Source: CAWELS01 sp964468205
GTDB taxonomy: Bacteria > Acidobacteriota > Terriglobia > Bryobacterales > Bryobacteraceae
Length of the DNA stretch: 34,974 nucleotides
Direction: 5' to 3'
Assembly: GCA_964468205.1 (NCBI GenBank)
Contig: CAYXVG010000063.1
Span: 1 to 34,974, forward strand
A program made the position numbers and the translations under genes. Of this stretch, positions 27,437 through 34,974 are shown one piece after another. Position 1 is the first letter of the stretch, and every line of letters begins with the position of its first letter. The notes beneath the pieces were generated by a model. That model had not been told where the DNA came from. It saw only the letters and a program-made list of their open reading frames with translations, and searched no databases.

Positions 27437-27747
27437 AGGAAGCCTGTTGGCTTCCTTAATTACAGCAAACGGTCAGACAGTGTGTCAAATAGGACACGCC
27501 GTCCAGAAGCGGTGATTGAATGGCCGCCGGCGGCGGTGACGCCAAGCCTTACTCGTCCTGCCAGGTGACGCTCCAATAGAGGCTGGCGCGCAGGGCTTGG
27601 CTGGCCGGTTCTGGCCCCGCCCGACAGGACTCCGGGATCCAGGGTTTGGTTCAGGTAACGTGGAGTGTTCACTCAGATTTCGCCGGGCCAGGTCGGCCTC
27701 AGATTGGTTCGCAGCGACCCCCCGCCTTGCGATAGTATCAGACTGCT
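27437..27747. other. Gene-free stretch upstream of the sulfatase
   Basis: 311 nt between the tRNA 5' end and the sulfatase start. A TAGTAT hexamer about 12 nt before the ATG might be a -10 box giving a very short leader, but no good -35 accompanies it. A 70-aa minus-strand frame here has no recognisable content. Confidence 0.35.
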
Positions 27748-29382
27748 ATGACCGATTTTAGTAGACGTCAGTTCCTCGGCACGGCAGGGGCAGCGCTCGC
27801 GACCCGCTCAGGCGCAGCCCAGGCCACTCCGCCAAACATTGTCTTCATCTATGCCGACGACCTCGACTTCGACGAACTCGAGCCTTACCCGACCCGGCAG
27901 TTTCCCTGTTATACGGGCGCCAAGCTCGAAGGGCGTTATCTCCCACGGAAGGGCAACCCCGCTTACGACGACCCGCGGATGCTGACTCCGCACATCAGCC
28001 GGATCGCGAATGAGGGAGTGACGTTCTCCCGGTTTTACGTCACAACTTCGATCTGCACGCCCAGCCGCTACTCGACACTCACCGGCCGGTTCGCCAGCCG
28101 CAGTCCCGGATTCTGCCGCACCTATCCTCCCGGAACCCATGCCACCATTCAGTGGAACACTCCCATCGACCCTTCCGAATCGAATATCGCCAAAGAACTC
28201 GGCAAGGCGGGCTACACCACCGGCATGGTCGGGAAATGGCACAACGGACAGCAGGGCGGAAAGAGTTCCAGCCTTGCGCCAGATGCAGACCCCGAATCCG
28301 CTGCCGTGCAGCGCACGATCCGCGAAAACCACGAAGCTGGACTGGCTTACCTGCGCCAAAACACAGGGTTTGACTACGTGGACCGAATCTACTTCGGAAA
28401 CAAGGAAGAGATGGGGCTGCCCAAGCAGATGCAGGTTCACAACCTCGAGTGGGTGGCGGAAGGGGCGCTGCGGTTCATCGACGAGAACAAGAGCCGCCCC
28501 TTCTTCCTCTATTCGCCCCTCACCACTCCTCACGGTCAGTACAGCGCCAACTGGCTGAGGGATAATCCGCGTTACTGCCCCGCGGGCGTCTTGGAGAGCG
28601 CTCCAGAAGTAATGCCGCCCCGCGAAAGCGTTTTCGAGCGGTTGAGGGCAATGGGCATCAACGAACGCAATGCGCCCGCAACCTGGATCGATGACTATGC
28701 CGGCACGTTGATGGCCCGCCTTGAACAACTAGGAATCGCCGATAACACGCTCTTCATCTTTGCCAGCGATCATCAGAGCCGGGGCAAATACTGTTGTTAC
28801 GAGGGATCCCGGGTCCCGCTCATGGCCCGTTGGCCGAAGGGAATCCGGGCTGGATTGCGAGTTGACGCGTTGACCGCCAACGTCGATCTGCCGGCCACAT
28901 TTCTCGAACTGGCCGGCGCAGCCGCTCCCGCCGACATGAGCGAAGACGGGAGCAGCTTCGCTTCTGTACTCCAGGGTGAGCCCAAACCCTCCGGCTGGCG
29001 CGACACCCTCCTGCTCGAGTGCTCCAACATCCGGGCAGTGGTGGGTGAACAATGGAAGTACGTGGCCAATCGCGTGGATCCGAAAACGCGAAAAGCTCTT
29101 GACGAGGACGCGCGCAAAGTCGCGCGCAAGGGAGGCTACCGGAGAGTCGACCTAGCCGGCCGGCCAAGCTGGCACGACTGGCAGGAGGGCGTGGTATTCA
29201 ACTCCAATCTCGATTTTCCGCACTACTTCGACGACGATCAGCTCTACGATCTGGAAGTCGACGTCTTCGAACAGGACAATCTTGCCGGCGACTCAGCCTA
29301 CCGCAACATTATGAAGGAGATGCAGGAACTTATGGCCGGGCATCTGAAGCGCCTGCCGCACACGTTCGGCGAGTGGACCTAG
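27748..29382 (+). CDS. Secreted sulfatase (arylsulfatase family)
   Basis: A 544-aa protein with a Tat signal (SRRQFLG at 5-11, hydrophobic stretch to an Ala-rich cleavage site near 26). The sulfatase core has the metal-binding aspartates in NIVFIYADDLDFDEL. The catalytic motif is C103-T-P-S-R107, where the cysteine is converted to formylglycine. It is followed by TGRFAS, TGMVGKWHNG and FIFASDHQ...RVPLMARWP. It hydrolyses sulfate esters, probably of polysaccharides, outside the cytoplasm. The length matches family norms and no residue is missing. No formylglycine-generating enzyme or carbohydrate-degradation cluster is visible nearby. The ATG start is supported by the Tat motif directly after it. 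Confidence 0.95.
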   Translation: MTDFSRRQFLGTAGAALATRSGAAQATPPNIVFIYADDLDFDELEPYPTRQFPCYTGAKLEGRYLPRKGNPAYDDPRMLTPHISRIANEGVTFSRFYVTTSICTPSRYSTLTGRFASRSPGFCRTYPPGTHATIQWNTPIDPSESNIAKELGKAGYTTGMVGKWHNGQQGGKSSSLAPDADPESAAVQRTIRENHEAGLAYLRQNTGFDYVDRIYFGNKEEMGLPKQMQVHNLEWVAEGALRFIDENKSRPFFLYSPLTTPHGQYSANWLRDNPRYCPAGVLESAPEVMPPRESVFERLRAMGINERNAPATWIDDYAGTLMARLEQLGIADNTLFIFASDHQSRGKYCCYEGSRVPLMARWPKGIRAGLRVDALTANVDLPATFLELAGAAAPADMSEDGSSFASVLQGEPKPSGWRDTLLLECSNIRAVVGEQWKYVANRVDPKTRKALDEDARKVARKGGYRRVDLAGRPSWHDWQEGVVFNSNLDFPHYFDDDQLYDLEVDVFEQDNLAGDSAYRNIMKEMQELMAGHLKRLPHTFGEWT

Positions 29383-29730
29383 TGCGGGTTTTGCAGCATG
29401 GGGTGGATTTCTCCTGCGGGCCATCCCGCAACACAAGCGCCACCAGTTTCAGCCCCGATTGCGATCACCGATTCCGATTCTTTGCTTCCCTGCGGCGCGC
29501 TTCGGGCGCCAAGGTCATCCCATCTCTTTTTTGCATTGGGGTTTGCCGCGACGATACCTGACGCGGGCCTTCTCCACCGGCCGGGGGCGAAGTGGCCTGG
29601 GGAGTGCGCACCCCGGCCAAGCCGATCACTGTTCCGCGGTTATACCGGTCCGCCGTCTGACTACAAGGCGCCGGCAGCTTGCCCGCCGGGGCTAGCCTGG
29701 AGGCAGGATTCGGGCCTCGATGTCAGTCGA
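29383..29730. other. Gene-free stretch with a GC hairpin
   Basis: About 348 nt between the convergent sulfatase and PEP-CTERM genes. A GC-rich inverted repeat at 29594-29618 (GGCCtGGGG...CCCCGGCC, 8-nt loop) could help end transcription of the sulfatase gene. It lacks a T tract, so it is not a standard intrinsic terminator. Nothing else is recognised. Confidence 0.4.
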
Positions 29731-30408
29731 TTAACGAATGCGACGACGACGAAATGTTCCGATGGCAATCGCGGCTATCCCGGCGAAGAGCAACACGGCC
29801 GAAGACGGCTCGGGCACTACATTCACGTTCAGATTATCCAATACAACGGACTCCCCACCTAAACCACTTGCGATCGCATAGGCCCAACTAGGACTCCCGC
29901 CAGAAAGCGTGAGAGTCTCGATCTGGCCAAACGAGAGCGCCGCCGTCGATACTTGGGCAAGCAATGCATCGGACCCATCATAAACCGCTAAAAAACCGAA
30001 ATCCGTCAGGCCAGGGCCGTTGTCGTTTCCGACCACGTCGATCGAGATGAAGTCCACCCACTCGTGGAAGTCGATCCGGAGATTCAGAGTCCCCAGAGTC
30101 GCGTTCCCATCGAGCCAATCATCGATCGGCTGCGGGTCGAAGTTAACAACAGATGCCGGATGACCAAAGACTCTAGTCCCGGTGCTGGAAACTGTCAATA
30201 GATCCACTGATAGAACCGAGGCGGGGTCTGAACCCGCACCGAGACCTCCCCCAACCGCACTTAGCGTAAGTTCTGGAAACAGCGTACCTAAATCAGTCCC
30301 ATCCGCATAAAGATCCGGCTCCACTGATACCAGAGCCGCCGACAGCGGCAAAGCCAACAAGAACAAGAGCAAGAACAAGAGCGCACTACGCAACGTTGAA
30401 CTATACAT
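29731..30408 (-). CDS. PEP-CTERM sorted exported protein
   Basis: A 225-aa protein with an N-terminal signal peptide (about 1-25, Leu-rich) and a C-terminal PEP-CTERM signal: VPEPSS (PEP at 199-201), a hydrophobic helix VLLFAGIAAIAIG, then a basic FRRRRIR tail. The middle is beta-rich, with many Asp, Gly and Ser residues and a single clear strand pattern (FHEWVDFISIDVVGNDNGPG), like small extracellular adhesin-type domains. Exosortase should cleave it and deliver it to the surface or exopolysaccharide. The exosortase gene is not in this window. The function of the mature domain is unknown. Confidence 0.93.
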   Translation of the reverse strand: MYSSTLRSALLFLLLFLLALPLSAALVSVEPDLYADGTDLGTLFPELTLSAVGGGLGAGSDPASVLSVDLLTVSSTGTRVFGHPASVVNFDPQPIDDWLDGNATLGTLNLRIDFHEWVDFISIDVVGNDNGPGLTDFGFLAVYDGSDALLAQVSTAALSFGQIETLTLSGGSPSWAYAIASGLGGESVVLDNLNVNVVPEPSSAVLLFAGIAAIAIGTFRRRRIR

Positions 30409-30495
30409 GCTCAGAAACTCCCTTCACCTATGGCTATCGACAACGACAGAATATTCCTTTACAGGAATAGGAGAAAACCCGCCCAAGTCAACACC

Positions 30496-30534
30496 AGTAA
30501 GGGCTTTCAAGCCAAACCGTAGGGCTTTTCCCCC
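30496..30534 (-). promoter_or_regulatory. Possible repeated operator upstream of the PEP-CTERM gene
   Basis: On the minus strand two related blocks occur about 24 nt apart, GGGGGAAAAGCCCTACGG and GGCTTGAAAGCCCTTACTGG, sharing AAAGCCCT(T)AC. They lie about 90-130 nt before the start codon. This looks like a tandem binding site for a response-regulator-type activator. The idea rests on pattern alone. Confidence 0.35.
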
Positions 30535-30562
30535 AGAGGAAAGTGCGCTTTGGCACCTCTGG
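30533..30562. repeat. Inverted repeat upstream of the PEP-CTERM gene
   Basis: CCAGAGG and CCTCTGG form a 7-bp perfect stem around a 16-nt centre that itself contains GTGC/GCAC. It is adjacent to the possible operator and may be an operator half-site pair or, for the gene ending at 30655, a hairpin after its stop. It has no T tract. Confidence 0.4.
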
Positions 30563-30654
30563 TTGTCGAGAAGTGCAACAGATGCAAGCTCCCGTGTGGG
30601 CTGTATTAGCCCAAGCGCACATCGGGCCGGTGGAGTCTACCGGTTGCCCCGTCA

Positions 30655-33303
30655 TTACCCACTCAGCGTTTGGTTGACAATGCAGTTCGCTCGCTTCCGG
30701 AGTTCTTCTCCGATGGTTCTATCGCAAAATCGCTCAGCGATCACTCTCTTTGCGGACGCAATTCGCGATTGGCGAAGCTCCTTGTCCTGCATCACTGACA
30801 CCATCTGCCGCGCTGCGATTTCCACGGACGGCTGGACAACGGCCGATTGCCCCCAGGCAGTCAGTTTCACGGTGTATGCATTATCCGAAGAGATGAAATC
30901 CAGCCCGCCGGCCGCCTGACCGACGATCACCGGTGTCCCTAGCCCCATCGCCTCGACCAGATCTAAGTCGAAACACCGCTGCCATTCGAAGGAGACCAGG
31001 CAGTCCGCCGCTTTCAACAAGCTTGGAGTGTCCTGGAACGGTTCCTCGAGGGTCTCAATTACGATGTTGTCGGAACTCGAACACTCGATCAGGTGTTGCA
31101 GAGCTTCCAGATTCTGATGTGCATTCCGAACCACGACTTTCAGCAAGCAGGCTTCCGAGGAAGAGAAAGCCTCCAGAAACGCCTCAATAGCGACCAAAGC
31201 ACTCTGCGCCTTGGGGCTTCGACGTAAGTCGACCAGTGTCAGAAAAACAAACCGTTCCGGGGGAAGACCGAACGAAGATCTGGTGCGGGCGCACTCCGCA
31301 GGGTGAACCAACGGCGGCGGCAGGCAAGCCACTGGAGCATCGGTCTCATGTTGTATCAGGCCTCGGCAGAATGCGCTGGGTACCCATATTTCGGCGAAAC
31401 TGGGCAGCTTCCCATTGTGCCGTCCGTGAAATTCAGCGCACCCTTCGGTATGGTAAGCGACCCAAGCTCCACCTTGGGAGCAGTTACCGCGATCGAAGAT
31501 CGATGCCATATCGGAAATGGAACCGATGAGAACATTGAACTGCAAAGATGACGTCGCTGCTTCACCGAGATTGATGGGATCCCGGTCCATGTTGGCTGCG
31601 GTGACGTCAATCCCGTTCCGCCTCCCGATATCCGCCAGACGCCTGGCGACGTTCCAACTCAGGCGGTCGGAGTCAAATCGCCCTATCAGGCGCAGTCGAG
31701 TTGCGGTGGACGGCGGTTCACGCCGCCCTCGGGAGCCGAGATACCTTCGATAAGCTTTGCCGGCCAGCGAGCCAAGCCTGTTTCCGCCGGCAAATCGAGT
31801 TGTTTCAGCGGTTCGGGAACGAGATCGGCGAAGCTCTTCAAGAGCCCGAATTTCCGCCTCCCGCAAACGGTACTCGCAGCGGCCATAGGTAAGAAGCCAG
31901 TCCGTGTAAAGTAGCCCATTCCTACCGCCACGGTGTTCAAAGTGGCGTCGCAGATCCTCCCGTGCATCGTAGATAGCCGCGGCGATTCGGAGGATGTGAA
32001 ATTGCGGATCACTATCCGATGCGGAGGATACGTTGCTATCAGGCCCGGAGGGCAGCCGTGAAGTCACATCCGGAACCCAGGCAACGTCCCTTTCCGCTGG
32101 CGCGAACAAGGCAGTCATCACGGGAGCAAGAAACACGTTGTGGAGACCGAGATTCCGGCGGCCAGTCGTATTGAGCCATTGATAGAAGGATCGAATCTCC
32201 GTGACTGAACCCGCGGATCCAAGGTGACTCCGAAGAATCCTCCGCGCAAGCCGCGGAACTCGTTCGCCCGTTCCATTTTCGGTGTCGAGCGGAACCAGCT
32301 CATTCCAGCGCGACTGGATCGTGCTAAATCCGTTGCCGGAAAAGGGGTCGCCGACGGATTCGGCGATCGACGGAATTTCGTCGCCGATTCGCCGAACCAC
32401 CTCCGGTATCAGAATTCCGTTGTCAAACCGGTCATAGCTATAGTCCCACGAACTCGACTCCTCCCATCCCGCCTCGAGCAGCCTCCTCCGGTAGTCCTCG
32501 AAAAGCCCTGACAGAACGGAACAGACCCGCTCTCCCTTGCGATACCGCGATATCTGTTCGGGCATGGCCGGACTGTAGCCACTGAAATGAAAAATGGCGA
32601 GATCCTTTCCGTTGATCTGGTATACGCCATCTCGCACTCGTATCGGGCGCTGGTGAAGGTTCCAGTAGGCGATGTTGTACGACGGACACCGGAGTATATG
32701 TACCCGTGTGAACATGCCTGGCACAAGATCGACCCACCGCTGGTCCACGAAAAGTCCCTTTTCCGCATCGATCCTGCACCAGTCCCCCAGCCTGTTGCAC
32801 CACCAGTCGAGAAATCGGCGGGTCTCCTCACAGTTCGAAACCGCGATGAAACCGAGGTTGAAGACGCCGCTTCTGAGAACTTCCAACTCCGAATGGGTAA
32901 ATTTGGTGTCCGGCGACGTCAGGTGCGGTGTCAGCACTACCGACGCCCCACCCGGCGGAGGGAACGCGTCACGGACGTCGCGATACAACAGCATATCCGG
33001 GTCGAGGTAGAGGACGCTTTCGAAACCATAGAGGTCCAGGAGGTGACGAAGAGCGTAAGGCTTGACGGCTGTGCAAAGCTCGACCACCGTGTATTTGAAA
33101 CACAACCATGGCGTTCCGGGAATATTCAACTCGGGTAGGGTGATGAGCTCAAAGTTCTCATTCTCTGGTGCAAACCGGCCTTCAATATCGTCGACGAGGA
33201 TAACAAACCGGCGATCGCCGGGACACCAAATCTGGACCGAGTCCATCAACACTCGGGCTTGCGCGAGATAACTCTTAGTGATGATTGTGCAGACTGCTCG
33301 CAT
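30655..33303 (-). CDS. Two-domain glycosyltransferase (GT-A, GT8-like, plus GT-B, GT4-like)
   Basis: An 882-aa protein. The N-terminal third is a GT-A domain: CTIITKSYLAQARVLMDSV, ILVDD, and the metal-binding DxD in YLDPDMLLY (D101-P-D103), then KGLFVDQRWVDLVPGMF. The middle (about 300-540) is helical. The C-terminal third (about 560-880) is a GT-B domain with LTLVDLRRSPKAQ, KVVVRNAHQNLEAL, SLLKAADCLVSFEWQRCFDL (donor-site region) and LVEAMGLGTPVIVGQAAGGLDF. Two transferase activities in one chain are likely, working on a polysaccharide or a glycan-modified surface protein. Linkage and sugar cannot be deduced. It is transcribed divergently from the other glycosyltransferase. Confidence 0.87.
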   Translation of the reverse strand: MRAVCTIITKSYLAQARVLMDSVQIWCPGDRRFVILVDDIEGRFAPENENFELITLPELNIPGTPWLCFKYTVVELCTAVKPYALRHLLDLYGFESVLYLDPDMLLYRDVRDAFPPPGGASVVLTPHLTSPDTKFTHSELEVLRSGVFNLGFIAVSNCEETRRFLDWWCNRLGDWCRIDAEKGLFVDQRWVDLVPGMFTRVHILRCPSYNIAYWNLHQRPIRVRDGVYQINGKDLAIFHFSGYSPAMPEQISRYRKGERVCSVLSGLFEDYRRRLLEAGWEESSSWDYSYDRFDNGILIPEVVRRIGDEIPSIAESVGDPFSGNGFSTIQSRWNELVPLDTENGTGERVPRLARRILRSHLGSAGSVTEIRSFYQWLNTTGRRNLGLHNVFLAPVMTALFAPAERDVAWVPDVTSRLPSGPDSNVSSASDSDPQFHILRIAAAIYDAREDLRRHFEHRGGRNGLLYTDWLLTYGRCEYRLREAEIRALEELRRSRSRTAETTRFAGGNRLGSLAGKAYRRYLGSRGRREPPSTATRLRLIGRFDSDRLSWNVARRLADIGRRNGIDVTAANMDRDPINLGEAATSSLQFNVLIGSISDMASIFDRGNCSQGGAWVAYHTEGCAEFHGRHNGKLPSFAEIWVPSAFCRGLIQHETDAPVACLPPPLVHPAECARTRSSFGLPPERFVFLTLVDLRRSPKAQSALVAIEAFLEAFSSSEACLLKVVVRNAHQNLEALQHLIECSSSDNIVIETLEEPFQDTPSLLKAADCLVSFEWQRCFDLDLVEAMGLGTPVIVGQAAGGLDFISSDNAYTVKLTAWGQSAVVQPSVEIAARQMVSVMQDKELRQSRIASAKRVIAERFCDRTIGEELRKRANCIVNQTLSG

Positions 33304-33437
33304 CTCAACAAGGCGTTACGGCCGTGTGCGGAGTGATCCAAACGAGAAATCACTCGAATAGATACACTAGCACTTATGGGTTCCCCGCCGGGAGGCCGGG
33401 GTGAGCAGACCTTCAGTCACGCTGCACGCCGGTCGAA
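33304..33437. promoter_or_regulatory. Divergent intergenic region between two glycosyltransferase genes
   Basis: 134 nt holding the promoters for both directions. AT-rich CACTCGAATAGATACACTAGCAC near 33351-33373 is the likeliest place for a -10 element. No exact promoter can be called. Confidence 0.35.
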
Positions 33438-34781
33438 ATGAACGCACTTATCGCGACAACCCGGCTCACGAATTTCGCGGGCTCGGAAATCACTGCAATT
33501 GAAGTCGCCCACGCGCTGCGGAAGAAGGGCCACCGGCCGGTTCTTTTTGCTCATGCCATCGCGGACCCTGTTCGCAAGCACCTTGCGGAAGCGGAGTTGC
33601 CGGTGCGGGCTGGAAGCCGTCCGAAACTGAAGGATTTTGACCTTGTCTGGTCACAGCACTTCGTCTATCCACTACTCATCGGCGACTCTCCACCAACTGC
33701 CGGCGGCCGGCGTCCATATTTTTGTTTCGTCCATCTCGGTCCGTTTGAACCGTATGAAGCGCCGCTCCCAATTCTCGAAGAGATACTGGCTGACGAGATT
33801 CTGGCTAATAGTCCAACAACCCGGGACACCCTGACCGGAGCCGGCATCCCGGGAGATCGCGTGACAATCTTGTCCAACGCCGCGCCAGCAGAATTTCAAT
33901 TTCGCCGGGCTACTCTCCACGGCACGCTAAAACGCCTCCTGGTGATCACCAACCACATGCTTCCCGAGATGCGGGGGGCGGTGGATCTACTCGCCCGCGA
34001 GTCCGGCGTCCACTGTCAACATATCGGCCTCGGTGGGCTGGTGCGGCGGGTGACGCCGGAAGACATCAGAAATGCGGATGCCGTAATGACGATCGGCAAG
34101 AGCGCACAATACGCCCTCCTGTCAGCGGCGCCGGTCTACTGCTACGGAGTGTTTGGAGGTCCTGGCTGGTTGAAAGAACAGAACTTTGATTTGGCCGAGT
34201 ATTTTAATTTCGCCGGACGCTGTTGCCGCCGCAAGCTCAGCGGGCGGGAAATCGCTCTGGAGATCATCGAGGGGTATCCATCGGCGGCGCGGTTCGCCCA
34301 GCAGCTTTCCAGCCAGGATCTCAGCCGCTTCGTGCTCGAAACCCACCTGGAACGGATTCTGGCAGTGGCTGCGGCCGGCGTGACGTGGAAGGAAGAACAG
34401 GTCTCGGCAATCACAGCCAACGCCGCGCAAATACGGCGACTCCGTGCTGTCGCGCAAGTAATCGAGCGGCACATTGAAGTGGAAGTGTCGAATCTCGCCC
34501 GGTTTCAGAGCTATGATCGGCGGCTCTGCGAGCTCCAGCGAAGTCACGCCAGCCTGATCAGCGAACTGGAGAATGAGAGGCTCCGGTTGCAGCAGCAGCA
34601 ATCCGAATCGGAACAGCTATCACAAACCAAGGAAGTTCAACGGGAAGAGCTTGCCGAACTCCGGGAACGGGCGGTCCGGCTGGAGCAGCGGGTGAAGGAG
34701 ATCGAGGAGTCTCTAAGCTGGCGTCTCACTGCTCCATTACGGGGCGTTCTAACCTCTATCCGGCGCATCCTGGGCCGTTAG
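33438..34781 (+). CDS. GT-B glycosyltransferase with C-terminal coiled coil
   Basis: A 447-aa protein. The N-terminal half reads as a GT-B Rossmann domain: ALIATTRLTNFAGSEITAIE, VAHALRKKGHRPVLFAHA, LVWSQHFVYPLL, YFCFVHLGPFEP, EILANSPTTRDTLTGAGIP and VTILSNAAPAEF. A second, weaker half has ADAVMTIGKSAQYALLSAAP and VYCYGVFGGPGWL. Residues about 345-425 form a coiled coil (repeated ELEN, QQQQSES, ELRERAVRLEQRVKE). The end, ESLSWRLTAPLR, is a short tail often seen on polysaccharide-cluster glycosyltransferases. It probably contributes to the same glycan as the divergent two-domain enzyme. Donor and acceptor are unknown. Confidence 0.8.
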   Translation: MNALIATTRLTNFAGSEITAIEVAHALRKKGHRPVLFAHAIADPVRKHLAEAELPVRAGSRPKLKDFDLVWSQHFVYPLLIGDSPPTAGGRRPYFCFVHLGPFEPYEAPLPILEEILADEILANSPTTRDTLTGAGIPGDRVTILSNAAPAEFQFRRATLHGTLKRLLVITNHMLPEMRGAVDLLARESGVHCQHIGLGGLVRRVTPEDIRNADAVMTIGKSAQYALLSAAPVYCYGVFGGPGWLKEQNFDLAEYFNFAGRCCRRKLSGREIALEIIEGYPSAARFAQQLSSQDLSRFVLETHLERILAVAAAGVTWKEEQVSAITANAAQIRRLRAVAQVIERHIEVEVSNLARFQSYDRRLCELQRSHASLISELENERLRLQQQQSESEQLSQTKEVQREELAELRERAVRLEQRVKEIEESLSWRLTAPLRGVLTSIRRILGR

Positions 34782-34974
34782 TCGTACGCTTGCCGGCAAC
34801 GGTCCGGGAATCTTCAGGTAGAATGGATCGCCAGGCTCCTTATCCGTTTCGTGCAGCATCTCCCGGCTTTTCTCAATTACAGGGGTACAGACGGGCTATT
34901 TCAGGTCGCCTCTCCGCGCCGCCTGACGGCGCACCCCCGCGGGACACGTATCCCGCGGCGGCCTCCGGCACGTC
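34782..34974. other. Intergenic tail with a 22-nt near-palindrome
   Basis: No gene is certain. A frame from ATG 34823 stays open to the edge but encodes nothing recognisable. CCGCGGGA-CACGTA-TCCCGCGG at 34937-34958 is an 8-bp stem with a 6-nt loop, perhaps part of a dispersed repeat or a hairpin. Confidence 0.4.

Noticed and set aside
27808..28728. A 306-aa antisense frame within the sulfatase gene
   Set aside because: The plus frame has the Tat signal and CTPSR motif; the antisense frame has none.
34823..34974. Start of a new gene at the right edge
   Set aside because: The frame is open but only about 50 codons, Pro/Ala-rich, without a ribosome site, and it crosses a palindrome.

Overview
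The window is a GC-rich bacterial chromosome segment. PEP-CTERM sorting, a Tat-exported sulfatase and long glycosyltransferases suggest an Acidobacteria-like (Solibacter/Bryobacter-type) host. That is an inference from gene content; no marker gene proves it. Most of the window (about 1-27,360) is a defence and mobile-element island. It ends at a tRNA-Asn gene, after which ordinary chromosomal genes follow.

Left part (1-6,085, all genes on the minus strand). A small sigma-70-like factor is translationally coupled to the start of an SNF2-type helicase that runs off the left edge. Upstream of the sigma-like gene is a two-copy repeat full of ACCGGAA iterons. Next come a protein with a C-terminal helix-turn-helix, a decayed amidohydrolase, and a compact four-gene operon: small ORF, DUF2924 protein, large serine recombinase, small HTH-like protein.

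Centre (6,338-21,400, plus strand). A DprA/Smf-like protein and a phosphoribosyltransferase overlap each other and lead into a complete class 1 DISARM anti-phage locus: drmD (SNF2 helicase), drmMI (N6-adenine methyltransferase), drmA (helicase), drmB (DUF1998) and drmC (phospholipase D fold). Gaps within DISARM are 3 nt or ATGA/TGATG overlaps, so it is almost certainly one operon. The methyltransferase should mark self DNA, while DrmA/DrmB with DrmD act on unmodified incoming DNA.

Right part of the island (21,419-26,845, minus strand). A short HEPN-like ORF converges on drmC. It is followed by a 1533-aa sacsin/Hsp90-like GHKL ATPase with a proline-rich acidic linker and a C-terminal DUF3883 nuclease-like domain, a plausible single-gene defence protein. 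A roughly 500-nt gene-free stretch then leads to tRNA-Asn, whose 3' end faces the island, as expected for an integration hotspot.

Beyond the tRNA (27,437-34,974): a Tat-exported sulfatase, a PEP-CTERM surface protein with a possible repeated operator, and two divergent glycosyltransferases, one of them a two-domain enzyme. The most interesting parts are the DprA-phosphoribosyltransferase pair attached to DISARM, the sacsin-DUF3883 protein, and the iteron array beside the sigma/helicase pair.
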